Positions 32,584-42,077 are shown, counted from the first letter of the stretch. The stretch: DNA of 47,571 bases from Paludibacteraceae bacterium (GCA_017527495.1 JAFXPY010000032.1:1-47571); one strand, 5' to 3'. A program made the numbers and translations. Notes: generated from the letters alone by a model not told the origin.

Positions 32584-35430
32584 TTATTTTTTACTTTTGG
32601 GGCTAAGTCCTTTGATGGCGATTTTGCCGGCACGTTTAATCATATATGGCAGTATGCCGTCAAATTTATTCTCCGAGGTGTGCATTATGCTTGCTTCGGG
32701 ATGTTCACGATGAAGGTGTATGGCGTCAAAACCACATTTTGTTGTGCATATTCCGCAACCGATACAACGATTTTCATCCACTACTGATGCTCCACAACCA
32801 AGGCATCGTGCGGTTTCTTTGCGTACTTGCTCCTCAGTGAGAGTGCCATGATATTCAGCAAACTTATTCTTTTGTGCAATGTCAACTGCTTGCTGTCGAG
32901 AACTATTGTCGTAAGACTCTACAACGATGTCTTGTTTGTTGAGTTCAATAAAGTCGCGGCGGTTGCGACCTATCGTCATGTGACCATGTTGTACATAGCG
33001 ATGCAGTGATTCTGCTGCTTCTTTACCTGCTGCAATGGCATCGATGGCAAATTTTGGTCCTGTGAATACATCACCGCCTACAAATATGTCCGGCTCCGCT
33101 GTCTGATAGGTAAGTTTGTCTGCAAGAGGATAGACACCGCGGAAGAATTCTACCTTAGTGTCTTTGAGTAAGTCTTTCAGAACGACAGTTTGACCGATAG
33201 CGAATATTACTATGTCGGCATCGAGTGTAAGCAATTGGCTCTCATCGTATTCCGGTGCAAATTTATGTTCTGCGTTAAACACCGAAGTGCATTTTTTGAA
33301 AACGATGCCTTTCACTTTTTCGTTTTCGCCTTTCACTTCTTTTGGACCCCAACCCGGATTGATGACTACTCCGTCTTCTCGCGCTTCGCGCCGTTCTTCA
33401 AGTGATGCCGGCATAATATCCTCTGTCTCGAGTGAAAGCATCGTTACTTCTGACGCTCCGCTGCGCATTGCCACGCGTGCAGCATCAATAGCCACATTAC
33501 CACCGCCAACAACGACAACCTTTCCACTTATTTTCATATCACCGCAGTTTGCATTGTGCAAGAAGTCAATAGCAGTAGTCGTGCCTTCCAATGTCTCGCC
33601 TTCGATTCCAGGCAAACGACCACCTTGACAACCGATTGCTACATAGAAACCTTTATAGCCTTGTTCGCGCAGTTGTTGGATAGTAATATCTTTGCCTATC
33701 TCAACACCTGTTTTTATCTCTACGCCTATTTCGCGCATGATATCTATTTCGGCATCAATAATATTTTTCTCTAATTTATATGAAGGGATACCATAACGGA
33801 GCATTCCTCCGGGTTGCTCGTTTTTCTCGAATACGGTTGGTTTATAACCCATTGTTGCAAGGTAGTAGGCACAACTAAGACCGGCAGGTCCGCCTCCTAT
33901 GATAGCTATCTTTTCGTCCCAGCGTTCTTTAACATTGGAGCAGATATTTACTTCCGGTACAAAACGTGTCTCTGCATTCAGATCTTGCTCTGCTATAAAT
34001 TTCTTCACTGCGTCGATGGCAATAGGTTGGTCTATTGTACCCCGTGTGCAAGCATCTTCGCATCTGCGGTTGCATATACGTCCGCATACTGCTGGAAAAG
34101 GGTTTTCACGTTTGATAAGTTCAAGGGCTTCACGATATTTGCCTTCGGCAGCTTTTTTCAGATAACCTTGCACTGCTATATGAGCAGGGCATGCTGTTTT
34201 GCACGGTGATGTGCCGGTAGGGTAGCAGTTGATGCGATTTTTGTCGCGATAGTCTTCTGTCCATTTCTCTGGTCCCCATTTCGTTTCGTCCGGCAGTTCT
34301 TGCTTTGGATATTCTATTTTTCCTTTGCTTGTGCAGAGTTTTTGCCCGAGTTTTACTGCTCCAGCAGGGCAATACTCTACGCAGCGTCCGCATGCAACGC
34401 ATTTTGCAGGGTCAACTTCTGCCACGTAGGCACTGCGCGACATATTCGGTGTGTTGAACAACTGTGAAGTGCGCAAAGCATTGCAAATCTTGACATTACA
34501 ATTGCAAATGGCGAATATCTTGCCCTCACCATCAATGTTGGTTATTTGGTGGACAAATCCATGGTCTTCGGCTTTTTTGAGGATAGCCATGCATTCGTCG
34601 TAAGTGATATAGTGTCCACGATTTGTTTCAACCAGATATTCTGCCATGTCGCCAACACCTATACACCAGTCGTGATAGTCGTCAGCACATCCTTCGTCCA
34701 ACCCCTTGCGACCTATACGGCAGGAGCAAATACCAACTGCCAAGTGTCCCTCGTAGCGTTTGAGCCAATAGCTGATATGTTCAATGTCGGCTGTTTGATT
34801 CTCCATAGAGATGGCTTTCTCAACTGGAATGACATGCATACCAATGCCGCTTCCACCCATTGGCACCATAGGAGTGATTTTCTCGAGCGGCAGGAAAGTC
34901 ATTCGCTCAAAGAACATACCCAACTCAGGATGCTTTTTCATCAACTCCTCATTCATATTGGTGTATTCGGCGCTGCCTGGTACGAACATAGGCACCCAAT
35001 AAACGCGGTCCTCGCGGTTATATGTTGTGCCCGGCACAGGACCATCGTTTGTGTATTTGTCGCCGTAGTCGTACTCCAGAACTCCAAATCGGGCCATGAG
35101 ATCCAGCAAGTCATCAAAACTCTTGTCGTCAGGCATATAGTGTTTTTTCGCATTCATCTCATGCAATTGTGCGTATGTATGGTGTTTGCGCACTTTGAAG
35201 AAATTGCCCGGCAACATATCTAACATCAAGTCCAATGCCGCTTCACGAGTAACGGCATCCATCTCGTCTTCAAAGATACATGCAAGACCCCAATACTCTG
35301 GGGCATCGGTTGTCATCTTTATCTTACCCGGGATACGGTCTGTGACGTGACGGACAAGTTTCAGTAACTTAGGATTAGGATTTTTGTCGCCCTTGTGTTT
35401 GGGGACAAATTTGGTTGACATTTCCGGCAT
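32584..35430 (-). CDS. Fe-S/FAD NAD(P)H oxidoreductase, GltD/NfnB-like fusion
   Basis: A 948-residue multidomain flavoprotein. Residues ~1-340 contain cysteine clusters (G-I-C-S-C-R-I-G, C-N-C-N-V-K-I-C) with a [4Fe-4S] ferredoxin motif C-V-A-C-G-R-C-V-E-Y-C-P. At ~400-480 is a GltD/DPYD-type Fe-S domain (C-K-T-A-C-P-A-H-I, C-G-R-I-C-N-R-R-C-E-D-A-C). Next is an FAD site (I-I-G-G-G-P-A-G-L-S), then an NAD(P)H site (V-V-G-G-G-N-V-A-I-D-A-A). The C-terminus is ferredoxin-like with C-L-G-C-G and C-I-G-C-G-I-C-T-T-K-C. It should transfer electrons between NAD(P)H and ferredoxin-like centres, possibly serving a hydrogenase or dehydrogenase. The in-frame Met4 is an alternative start. It sits between hypB and hypA. 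Confidence 0.88.
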   Translation of the reverse strand: MPEMSTKFVPKHKGDKNPNPKLLKLVRHVTDRIPGKIKMTTDAPEYWGLACIFEDEMDAVTREAALDLMLDMLPGNFFKVRKHHTYAQLHEMNAKKHYMPDDKSFDDLLDLMARFGVLEYDYGDKYTNDGPVPGTTYNREDRVYWVPMFVPGSAEYTNMNEELMKKHPELGMFFERMTFLPLEKITPMVPMGGSGIGMHVIPVEKAISMENQTADIEHISYWLKRYEGHLAVGICSCRIGRKGLDEGCADDYHDWCIGVGDMAEYLVETNRGHYITYDECMAILKKAEDHGFVHQITNIDGEGKIFAICNCNVKICNALRTSQLFNTPNMSRSAYVAEVDPAKCVACGRCVEYCPAGAVKLGQKLCTSKGKIEYPKQELPDETKWGPEKWTEDYRDKNRINCYPTGTSPCKTACPAHIAVQGYLKKAAEGKYREALELIKRENPFPAVCGRICNRRCEDACTRGTIDQPIAIDAVKKFIAEQDLNAETRFVPEVNICSNVKERWDEKIAIIGGGPAGLSCAYYLATMGYKPTVFEKNEQPGGMLRYGIPSYKLEKNIIDAEIDIMREIGVEIKTGVEIGKDITIQQLREQGYKGFYVAIGCQGGRLPGIEGETLEGTTTAIDFLHNANCGDMKISGKVVVVGGGNVAIDAARVAMRSGASEVTMLSLETEDIMPASLEERREAREDGVVINPGWGPKEVKGENEKVKGIVFKKCTSVFNAEHKFAPEYDESQLLTLDADIVIFAIGQTVVLKDLLKDTKVEFFRGVYPLADKLTYQTAEPDIFVGGDVFTGPKFAIDAIAAGKEAAESLHRYVQHGHMTIGRNRRDFIELNKQDIVVESYDNSSRQQAVDIAQKNKFAEYHGTLTEEQVRKETARCLGCGASVVDENRCIGCGICTTKCGFDAIHLHREHPEASIMHTSENKFDGILPYMIKRAGKIAIKGLSPKSKK

Positions 35431-35461
35431 AATATTTTCTATTTAAATATTTACGATTTGA

Positions 35462-36136
35462 TTATTTATTTTGCCAATTTCTGACCTCGTTCAGTAGCCA
35501 TTCGGCAAATTGGTCAATGCCCTCACCTGTCTTGGCGCAAACGGGTATGACAGTGGCTTTGGGGTTACGCATGTGAATATATTCTTTGCATTTATCAAGG
35601 TCAAAGTCAAAATATGGCATTACATCTATTTTGTTGATAACCACAACATCACAAACGGAAAACATTAGAGGATATTTCAGTGGTTTGTCATGTCCTTCCG
35701 GAACAGACAATATCATTGCATTGCGTACTGCGCCGGTGTCAAATTCGGCAGGACACACCAGATTGCCTACATTTTCGAGAATCACGAGGTCGGTGTTGTC
35801 AATCGACACGTTATCAAGCCCTTGACGTGTCATCTCTGCATCAAGATGGCACATTCCGCCTGTGTGCAATTGGATAGATTCTACGCCGGTTGCTTCCTTA
35901 ATCTTGATAGCATCAACATCACTGTCAATGTCGGCTTCCATAACCGAGATGCGAATCTTGTCTTTCAGACGATTGATTGTATGGATGAGGGTAGTGGTTT
36001 TACCGCTTCCGGGAGCAGACATAAGATTGAGCAGATAAACACCGCGTTTTTTCAAATCAGCACGCAAATTATCAGCGTCGCGGTCGTTGTCCTCAAAGAT
36101 ACTTTTTTTTATTTCAATGACTTTTACTTCTTCCAT
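35462..36136 (-). CDS. hypB: Nickel-incorporation GTPase HypB
   Basis: A 224-residue SIMIBI-class GTPase that drives nickel insertion with HypA. P-loop A-P-G-S-G-K-T-T (41-48), the metal-site residues His91, Cys96 and His97 in H-T-G-G-M-C-H-L-D-A, E-N-V-G-N-L-V-C-P, and the N-K-I-D guanine motif. There is no His-rich nickel-storage N-terminus. I place the start at M-E-E-V-K-V (36136); an in-frame upstream ATG at 36205 would give a hydrophobic, non-homologous 23-residue extension and lies upstream of the promoter. First gene of the operon. Confidence 0.95.
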   Translation of the reverse strand: MEEVKVIEIKKSIFEDNDRDADNLRADLKKRGVYLLNLMSAPGSGKTTTLIHTINRLKDKIRISVMEADIDSDVDAIKIKEATGVESIQLHTGGMCHLDAEMTRQGLDNVSIDNTDLVILENVGNLVCPAEFDTGAVRNAMILSVPEGHDKPLKYPLMFSVCDVVVINKIDVMPYFDFDLDKCKEYIHMRNPKATVIPVCAKTGEGIDQFAEWLLNEVRNWQNK

Positions 36137-36159
36137 AATGTGTATTCCATGGTTGCACA

Positions 36160-36190
36160 CAAAATTACAATATTTTTTTATACAATCAAA
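36160..36190 (-). promoter_or_regulatory. Promoter of the hypB operon
   Basis: Minus strand: TTTG (36187-36190), 19-bp spacer, TAATTTTG (36160-36167). Transcription would start about 15-20 bp before 36136, which fixes the shorter hypB start. Confidence 0.85.
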
Positions 36191-36412
36191 CAAAAAAAGC
36201 AACAAATTTTAACACAAAAGTTGTATAATATACCACAAAACAAAACGATTTATCTTATGGCACACGATATGAAGGGTCTTGTGAGAGTATCCAAGCAGCG
36301 GTTGGAATGTGTTCCATGATTTGTTTGAACCTTATTTGCATGACATTTTGTCAGGGTAAAATGAAAAGATATTTGAAAACTAATAAATTTATAGCTCAAC
36401 TTTTGGTATTTA

Positions 36413-36444
36413 TTTGGTAATTTGCGTTTTTTTTACTAATTTTG
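36413..36444 (+). promoter_or_regulatory. Promoter of secA
   Basis: TTTG (36413-36416), 20-bp spacer, TAATTTTG (36437-36444) then CC. Confidence 0.85.
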
Positions 36445-36499
36445 CCGTTGTTTGTTAATGAAAATTGACAACGGCATAATTTTTGCCACTTGCGTGGCA
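36444..36499 (+). promoter_or_regulatory. Two hairpins in the secA leader
   Basis: GCCGTTGT (36444-36451) pairs with ACAACGGC (36468-36475) around a 16-nt loop, and TGCCAC (36484-36489) pairs with GTGGCA (36494-36499) around TTGC. Both fall in the ~85-nt leader between promoter and start codon; neither is followed by a T-run. They may affect secA translation or stability. Confidence 0.55.
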
Positions 36500-36535
36500 T
36501 GATTTATTGTGTAATATTAAAAAAAAACTAAATAA

Positions 36536-39500
36536 ATGGGTTTTATTGATTTTTTAAGTAAGTTGTTTGGCAACAAGTCGCAACGCGACTTGCGAGAGAT
36601 AATGCCATACGTGAATAAAATTAAGGCTGTCTATCCTGAGATTGAAGCCTTGTCGAATGATGACTTGAGAGCTCGCAGTCAGTCGTTGATGAAAAAAATT
36701 AGTGATTTTGTTAGTGAGGATAAAGCTAAAATCGCAGAGTTGAAGGCATCAATAGAATCGTTGCCTATCGACGAACGTGAAAAAGTATATAATCAGGTTG
36801 ACAAACTCGAAGAACAGGTTAAGGAAAAATACAAGCAGGTGCTTGACGAAATTTTGCCCGAAGCTTTTTCTATTGTCAAAGATACAGCCCGCCGTTTTGC
36901 TCAGAATGAAACTATTGTTGTTACGGCAACAGATTTCGATCGCGACTTGGCTGCAACACATGATTTTGTTGAGATAGATGGCGATAAAGCGATTTATCAT
37001 AACCACTGGGTTGCAGGTGGAAATGACTTGAAGTGGGATATGGTGCATTATGATGTTCAGTTGATAGGTGGTGTCGTTCTTCATCAAGGAAAGATTGCCG
37101 AGATGGCAACAGGTGAAGGTAAGACCCTTGTTGCAACGCTGCCTGTTTTTCTTAATGCACTCACTCACGAGGGTGTGCATGTAGTTACTGTCAATGATTA
37201 TCTTGCCAAGCGTGACTCTGAATGGATGGGTCCTCTGTATATGTTCCATGGATTGAGCGTTGATTGTATCGACAAACATCGTCCTAATTCTGACGAACGT
37301 CGCAAAGCATACGCTGCTGACGTAACGTTTGGAACAAACAACGAATTTGGTTTCGACTATTTGCGCGACAATATGGCAACAAGTCCGCTTGACCTTGTTC
37401 AGCGCGGCCACAACTATGCCATTGTCGATGAGGTGGATAGTGTGTTGATTGATGACGCTCGAACACCATTGATTATCAGCGGACCGGTGCCAAAAGGTGA
37501 AGACCAGCTTTACGACGAATACAAGCACCGTGTTGAACGCCTTGTCAAAGAGCAATCCACACTGACAACCAAATTGCTTGCCGAGGCGCGCCAGAAAATG
37601 GCTTCCGACAACAAAGAAGTTCGTCAGGAAGGAGAGCTCGCCTTGTTCCGTTCCTACAAAGGTATGCCGAAAAATAACGCCTTGATTAAATTCCTCAGTG
37701 AGCAAGGCGTGAGAGTTCGCTTGCAGGCTACCGAAGATTTCTATATGCAAGACAATAATCGCGACATGCATATTGCAACTGATGTGCTTTATTTCGTTAT
37801 AGACGAAAAACATAAGACTATAGAACTAACCGACAAAGGTATTGATGTACTGACCGGTGCAACAGAAGACCCTAACTTCTTCGTCTTGCCTGATGTCGGC
37901 TCTGAGATAGCCGATATTGAGAAGTCTGACTTGTCGGATGAGGAGAAAGCAGCAAAGAAAGATGAGACGCTCCAAAATTATGCTATCAAGTCAGAGCGTG
38001 TTCACACCATACACCAGCTCTTGAAGGCTTATACATTGTTTGAAAAAGATGTTGACTATGTAATTATGGACAATCAAGTGAAGATTGTTGACGAGCAAAC
38101 AGGTCGTATCATGGAGGGTCGTCGCTGGTCTGATGGTCTTCACCAGGCTGTTGAAGCAAAAGAAAATGTCAAGGTTGAGGCTGCAACACAAACTTTTGCA
38201 ACAATAACTCTGCAGAACTATTTCCGTATGTATAACAAGCTTGCCGGTATGACAGGTACTGCTGAAACAGAAGCCGGTGAGTTCTGGGATATCTACAAAC
38301 TTGATGTCGTTGTTATTCCAACCAACAAGCCTATCGCGCGTATAGATATGAATGACCGTATCTATAAAACCAAACGCGAGAAATATAGTGCTGTGATTGA
38401 AGAAATCGTCAGTCTTGTCAATCAAGGTCGTCCTGTGCTTGTTGGTACAACATCGGTTGAGATAAGTGAGTTGCTCAGCAGAATGCTTACTATGCGTAAG
38501 ATACCTCACAACGTGTTGAATGCTAAGTTACACCAGAAGGAGGCAGACATCGTTGCCGAAGCTGGTCGTACAGGTGTTGTTACCATTGCAACCAATATGG
38601 CAGGTCGTGGTACGGATATTAAGTTGACCCCTGAAGTTCGTGAGGCTGGTGGTTTGGCTATTATCGGTACTGAGCGTCACGAGAGTCGTCGTGTCGATCG
38701 TCAGTTGCGTGGTCGTGCCGGTCGTCAAGGTGATCCGGGTAGCTCAGTGTTCTATGTCTCACTTGAAGACAATCTGATGCGTTTGTTCGGCTCAGAGAGA
38801 ATATCCAAACTTATGGACCGTATGGGTTTTGAGGAGGGTGAGATGATTGAACACAGCATGATTTCTGATTCTATTGAGCGTGCACAGAAAAAAGTCGAGG
38901 AAAACAACTTCGGTATTCGTAAGCGCTTGCTTGAATATGATGATGTGATGAATGCCCAGCGTAATGTGATTTACGCCAAACGTCGCCACGCACTTATGGG
39001 CGAGCGCATCGGAGTGGATATAACTAATATGATTTATGATGTGGCTTATCAAATCGTGGCTGACTATCGTCAGGGGCTTGACTATGAGGGTTTAGGCTTA
39101 GAAATAATGCGCGTCTTTGCAATCAATACTCCATTCTCTGAAGATGAGTTCCGTTCAAGAAAGGAAAACCAGCTTGGTGAAGATTTGGCTCAAGCAGCGC
39201 TCGCTTCGTTCAAACAGAAAATGGATCGTCTTTCTACTATCGTTAATCCTGTTGTTCGCAAAGTATATGAAGAGAAGTCGTCTCAATACAAGAATATCTT
39301 GATACCGATAACCGACGGAAAACGAATCTATAATGTGGTGGTTGGTCTTGAAGAGGCCTATAACAACGAGAGCAAAGAAGTAGTTAAATCATTTGAGAAA
39401 CAGACTATTCTGTATATTCTTGATGATGAGTGGAAAGAGCACCTTCGTCAGTTAGACGAGTTGCGTAACAGCGTTCAGAATGCAAGTTATGAGCAAAAAG

Positions 39501-39862
39501 ACCCGCTGTTGATTTATAAACTTGAGTCAGCAGGTTTGTTCGACCAAATGGTGCGTAGCTATTATCGTCGTGTGCTTTCTATCTTGCTTCGCGGTCAGGT
39601 ACATATCCCTGAACCGGAAAATGTACGTCAAGCCCAAGAGCAACGCCGTTCGGACATGAGCCGTTATCGCGCTGAAAAAAATGAGGTTGGGACATCGGCT
39701 CAACAGGCTGCCCGTGCGAGCGGTCAAGCCGATGCAATGGGACGCGATACGCGCGAAGTACAAAAGACAATGCCTATACGAGCAGATAAGAAAATAGGCC
39801 GTAACGATCCATGTCCTTGCGGAAGCGGTAAGAAATATAAAAATTGCCACGGAGCAATGTAA
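36536..39862 (+). CDS. secA: Protein translocase ATPase SecA
   Basis: A 1108-residue motor that pushes preproteins through SecYEG. Walker A A-T-G-E-G-K-T (191-197); [18 protein letters not shown] as DEAD-like Walker B; second helicase half with [10 protein letters not shown] and [15 protein letters not shown]. The C-terminus has the zinc-binding SEC-C motif [13 protein letters not shown] (last ~15 residues). It is longer than E. coli SecA because of insertions near residues 60-105 and 330-480, as is usual in Bacteroidetes. Monocistronic, with its own promoter, leader and terminator. Confidence 0.98.
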   Translation: MGFIDFLSKLFGNKSQRDLREIMPYVNKIKAVYPEIEALSNDDLRARSQSLMKKISDFVSEDKAKIAELKASIESLPIDEREKVYNQVDKLEEQVKEKYKQVLDEILPEAFSIVKDTARRFAQNETIVVTATDFDRDLAATHDFVEIDGDKAIYHNHWVAGGNDLKWDMVHYDVQLIGGVVLHQGKIAEMATGEGKTLVATLPVFLNALTHEGVHVVTVNDYLAKRDSEWMGPLYMFHGLSVDCIDKHRPNSDERRKAYAADVTFGTNNEFGFDYLRDNMATSPLDLVQRGHNYAIVDEVDSVLIDDARTPLIISGPVPKGEDQLYDEYKHRVERLVKEQSTLTTKLLAEARQKMASDNKEVRQEGELALFRSYKGMPKNNALIKFLSEQGVRVRLQATEDFYMQDNNRDMHIATDVLYFVIDEKHKTIELTDKGIDVLTGATEDPNFFVLPDVGSEIADIEKSDLSDEEKAAKKDETLQNYAIKSERVHTIHQLLKAYTLFEKDVDYVIMDNQVKIVDEQTGRIMEGRRWSDGLHQAVEAKENVKVEAATQTFATITLQNYFRMYNKLAGMTGTAETEAGEFWDIYKLDVVVIPTNKPIARIDMNDRIYKTKREKYSAVIEEIVSLVNQGRPVLVGTTSVEISELLSRMLTMRKIPHNVLNAKLHQKEADIVAEAGRTGVVTIATNMAGRGTDIKLTPEVREAGGLAIIGTERHESRRVDRQLRGRAGRQGDPGSSVFYVSLEDNLMRLFGSERISKLMDRMGFEEGEMIEHSMISDSIERAQKKVEENNFGIRKRLLEYDDVMNAQRNVIYAKRRHALMGERIGVDITNMIYDVAYQIVADYRQGLDYEGLGLEIMRVFAINTPFSEDEFRSRKENQLGEDLAQAALASFKQKMDRLSTIVNPVVRKVYEEKSSQYKNILIPITDGKRIYNVVVGLEEAYNNESKEVVKSFEKQTILYILDDEWKEHLRQLDELRNSVQNASYEQKDPLLIYKLESAGLFDQMVRSYYRRVLSILLRGQVHIPEPENVRQAQEQRRSDMSRYRAEKNEVGTSAQQAARASGQADAMGRDTREVQKTMPIRADKKIGRNDPCPCGSGKKYKNCHGAM

Positions 39863-39870
39863 TATAATGT

Positions 39871-39925
39871 ATATAATAGAGTTCTATAGATGCTATAAGG
39901 ATCTATAGAACTCTATATTTTTTTC
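39871..39925 (+). terminator. Terminator of secA
   Basis: A long stem (about 15 bp, 39877-39891 with 39901-39915) with a nine-base loop, then a T-rich tail to 39924. Confidence 0.92.
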
Positions 39926-39941
39926 AAATCTTCAAATCTTT

Positions 39942-40907
39942 ATGTTATCTACAGTTGTTTGGACGGTTGACCCTATTGCCTTCAGTCTTGGAGGACTTGA
40001 GGTTCGTTGGTATGGTATATTATGGGCTACGGGTTTGGCTCTTGCTCTTTGGATAGAGGAAAAGCTTTATAAAAACGAGCATTTGCCGACTGATTGGACT
40101 GATAAGTTATTCCTTTACATGACTATAGGAGTTATTGTGGGAGCGCGACTCGGACATTGCTTTTTCTATGAGTGGCACCAAGTTGGTTCGCCTGAAGCAA
40201 TGTATTACGGACTTGACGAACCGGTTAAGTTTTTGGGTTTGACATTCAACTATCGCAATCCATACATTGAAAATCCGTTTAAATTGCTCAAGATATGGGA
40301 AGGAGGATTGTCAAGTCATGGGGGTGCTTTCGGCCTTATTTTTATGGCATGGCTCTTGAGCAAAAAGCATTTCAAGACGGGTTTGGTGTGGATATTCGAC
40401 CGACTGATGATTGGAATCTGTATTTGCGGAGCGTGTATTCGTTTGGGCAATCTGATGAACTCAGAGATATATGGTAATCCGACAGACATGCCCTGGGGAT
40501 TTCAGTTTAATGGTGATATGGACGCAGATGGTAATCCTGTATTCAGTCATCCAACACAAATCTATGAAATTCTGTATTGCCTCGTAACATTTGCAGTATG
40601 CTGGTGGCTTTATTGGCGAAAAAAGGCTTATGAGTTTAACGGACTTATATTTGGAGTGTCGTTGATAGGAATCTTCTTCACTCGCTTTATGCTTGAATTT
40701 ATCAAGCTCGACCAAGAAGCTTTTGAGGCTAATCATCTGCTGAATATGGGGCAGATTTTGAGTATTCCTTTTGTCGTTTGGGGAGTATGGCTTATCATTA
40801 AGGCGTTGAAACATGGCAGAGAAGTGCCCCCTCGTGCCGAGCCGCTCGCAAAAGCATATATCAAACAACATCCAGAGACAGATCCAAGTAAAGAAAAGAA
40901 AAAATAA
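39942..40907 (+). CDS. lgt: Prolipoprotein diacylglyceryl transferase
   Basis: A 321-residue inner-membrane enzyme that adds diacylglycerol to the lipobox cysteine of prolipoproteins, the first step for all lipoproteins in this window. About seven membrane segments. Signatures: R-W-Y-G-I-L-W near residue 22, G-A-R-L-G-H near 67, G-G-L-S-S-H-G-G-A-F-G with the catalytic-type His, and R-L-G-N-L-M-N-S-E-I-Y-G with the essential Arg. Near the end: R-F-M-L-E-F-I-K and N-M-G-Q-I-L-S-I-P. The C-terminal ~35 residues are a charged cytoplasmic tail. It starts 17 bp after the secA terminator, so expression may rely on read-through. Confidence 0.96.
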   Translation: MLSTVVWTVDPIAFSLGGLEVRWYGILWATGLALALWIEEKLYKNEHLPTDWTDKLFLYMTIGVIVGARLGHCFFYEWHQVGSPEAMYYGLDEPVKFLGLTFNYRNPYIENPFKLLKIWEGGLSSHGGAFGLIFMAWLLSKKHFKTGLVWIFDRLMIGICICGACIRLGNLMNSEIYGNPTDMPWGFQFNGDMDADGNPVFSHPTQIYEILYCLVTFAVCWWLYWRKKAYEFNGLIFGVSLIGIFFTRFMLEFIKLDQEAFEANHLLNMGQILSIPFVVWGVWLIIKALKHGREVPPRAEPLAKAYIKQHPETDPSKEKKK

Positions 40908-41012
40908 ATGCCAACTCTTAGGGCTAAGTATGTTCGGTTTATAGTTATGTCGAAGGAATATTGATTTAGTTCGAATTTAACTTAAAACTTTTTTTATATG
41001 GAGGTTTTATCT

Positions 41013-41525
41013 ATGAGATTAGTTTTACATGAGATTGACAATGACTATATTCAAAAAAAATGTTGTCCTAATGTCATAAAGGGAAATGATTTCGCCCCAA
41101 ATTGTAATTTCATGTCTAATGGTATGTTTGCACAAGACATTGAATCGTCAGATTTAGTTATTAGTTTATCAGATGTCAATAATAACGATAAATACGGTTA
41201 TCTATTTATTGACATACAAACAGCGACAGAAGGAAATAAGGCATATACAATAAAGACAGTTATATTTGATGACCGTCTTAACGAAGAAACTATAGGGGTA
41301 TTTATATATAATACACTTTATTGCCTGGTAGACAAACAGTTGAGACAAGATAGAATAATTGCTAATGGTAACTATCCCTTCAGTCAGCACACTTTTTTTG
41401 ACACTTACAAACATGTTGCTAATGAGATAATCAAAGCATTTATCTTAAACAGAGATGGCTTTGTTGCTAACCAAGATTATATGCAATTACTACAGACAAT
41501 AGGAGAAAAGATGTCAAAAGAATAA
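41013..41525 (+). CDS. Hypothetical protein, AT-rich orphan
   Basis: A 170-residue soluble protein of unknown family, rich in Asn, Asp and Ile, no signal peptide. Segments such as C-C-P-N-V-I-K-G-N-D-F-A-P-N-C-N-F-M-S-N hold three cysteines. I prefer the ATG at 41013 because a TGGAGG Shine-Dalgarno-like sequence lies 8 bp upstream, which is rare in this genome; an in-frame ATG at 40998 is the alternative. Codon use is more AT-rich than the neighbours, which hints at recent acquisition. No recognisable promoter upstream. Could be an immunity-type or accessory protein, but nothing supports a specific role. Confidence 0.6.
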   Translation: MRLVLHEIDNDYIQKKCCPNVIKGNDFAPNCNFMSNGMFAQDIESSDLVISLSDVNNNDKYGYLFIDIQTATEGNKAYTIKTVIFDDRLNEETIGVFIYNTLYCLVDKQLRQDRIIANGNYPFSQHTFFDTYKHVANEIIKAFILNRDGFVANQDYMQLLQTIGEKMSKE

Positions 41526-41534
41526 ACTTACAAG

Positions 41535-41563
41535 GAAAAAGTGAATATTTCTACCCACTTTTC
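41535..41563 (+). terminator. Weak hairpin after the orphan gene
   Basis: GAAAAAGTG pairs imperfectly with CACTTTTC around a 12-nt loop. No long T-run, so only a weak terminator candidate. Confidence 0.35.
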
Positions 41564-41604
41564 AAATTATTTAGTGCTAACTCCTATATAATTCCCTTTT
41601 TTTT

Positions 41605-42057
41605 ATGAATAATGATGAAACATATAGCTTGCTTTTGTCTCAGATAGAGGCTCTTATTTCAGGTGAGAGCAATCGTATTGCGAATTTGGCAAATATCGCA
41701 TCAGCAGTACATCATGCTTTTGATTTTTGGTGGACGGGCTTCTATCTTGTTGAAGGCGAGCAACTAACCCTTGGCCCTTTTCAAGGACCGGTGGCTTGTA
41801 CGCGTATCCCGTTTGGTAGAGGTGTGTGTGGCACGGCATGGAAAGAACAACAGACAATCGTTGTACCTGATGTTGAACAGTTTGAAGGACATATCGCATG
41901 TTCTTCTGAATCGAAAAGTGAAATAGTGGTGCCTATATTTGTGAATAAAGCAGTTGTTGCGGTACTTGATATCGACAGCAAGTATCTAAACACTTTCGAC
42001 AATACAGACAAACTCTATTTGGAGCGTCTTGCCGACTTGATTGAACATTGCTGGTAA
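41605..42057 (+). CDS. msrC: Free methionine-(R)-sulfoxide reductase (GAF domain)
   Basis: A 150-residue single GAF domain. Three cysteines, Cys65, Cys75 and Cys99, have the same 10- and 24-residue spacing as the active-site set of E. coli fRMsr (Cys84/94/118). The motifs W-T-G-F-Y-L, G-P-F-Q-G-P-V-A-C-T-R-I and G-R-G-V-C-G-T-A-W are typical. It reduces free Met-R-SO using thioredoxin. It lies 20 bp before msrA, so the two probably form a methionine-repair operon. Confidence 0.94.
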   Translation: MNNDETYSLLLSQIEALISGESNRIANLANIASAVHHAFDFWWTGFYLVEGEQLTLGPFQGPVACTRIPFGRGVCGTAWKEQQTIVVPDVEQFEGHIACSSESKSEIVVPIFVNKAVVAVLDIDSKYLNTFDNTDKLYLERLADLIEHCW

Positions 42058-42077
42058 TCTTTTTTTTGATAATCATT

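Larger units (their letters stand above)
36137..36535. other. Divergent hypB-secA intergenic region
   Basis: Contains the hypB promoter at the left and the secA promoter plus leader hairpins at the right. In the middle (about 36205-36400) I see no gene; a 20-codon frame starting ATGGCACACGATATGAAGGG at 36258 ends at 36320 and is not credible as a gene without further support. A TGAC-ATTTT-GTCA palindrome lies near 36341. Confidence 0.55.

Noticed and set aside
34546-35223. 225-codon ORF antisense to the oxidoreductase
   Set aside because: Shadow of a well-supported gene on the other strand.
36137-36205. N-terminal extension of hypB to ATG at 36205
   Set aside because: The extension spans the -7 and -33 elements and is not HypB-like.
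36258-36320. 20-codon ORF starting M-A-H-D-M-K-G-L
   Set aside because: Too short to judge, no ribosome site or promoter at correct spacing; may be a remnant but nothing supports it.
36749-37813. 354-codon ORF antisense to secA
   Set aside because: Complement of a highly conserved gene with biased codons; composition (Cys, His, Ile rich) is that of a shadow frame.
42048-42077. N-terminal extension of msrA
   Set aside because: Ten hydrophobic residues encoded from a T-rich spacer overlapping msrC; MsrA normally begins right before the G-C-F-W-G motif.
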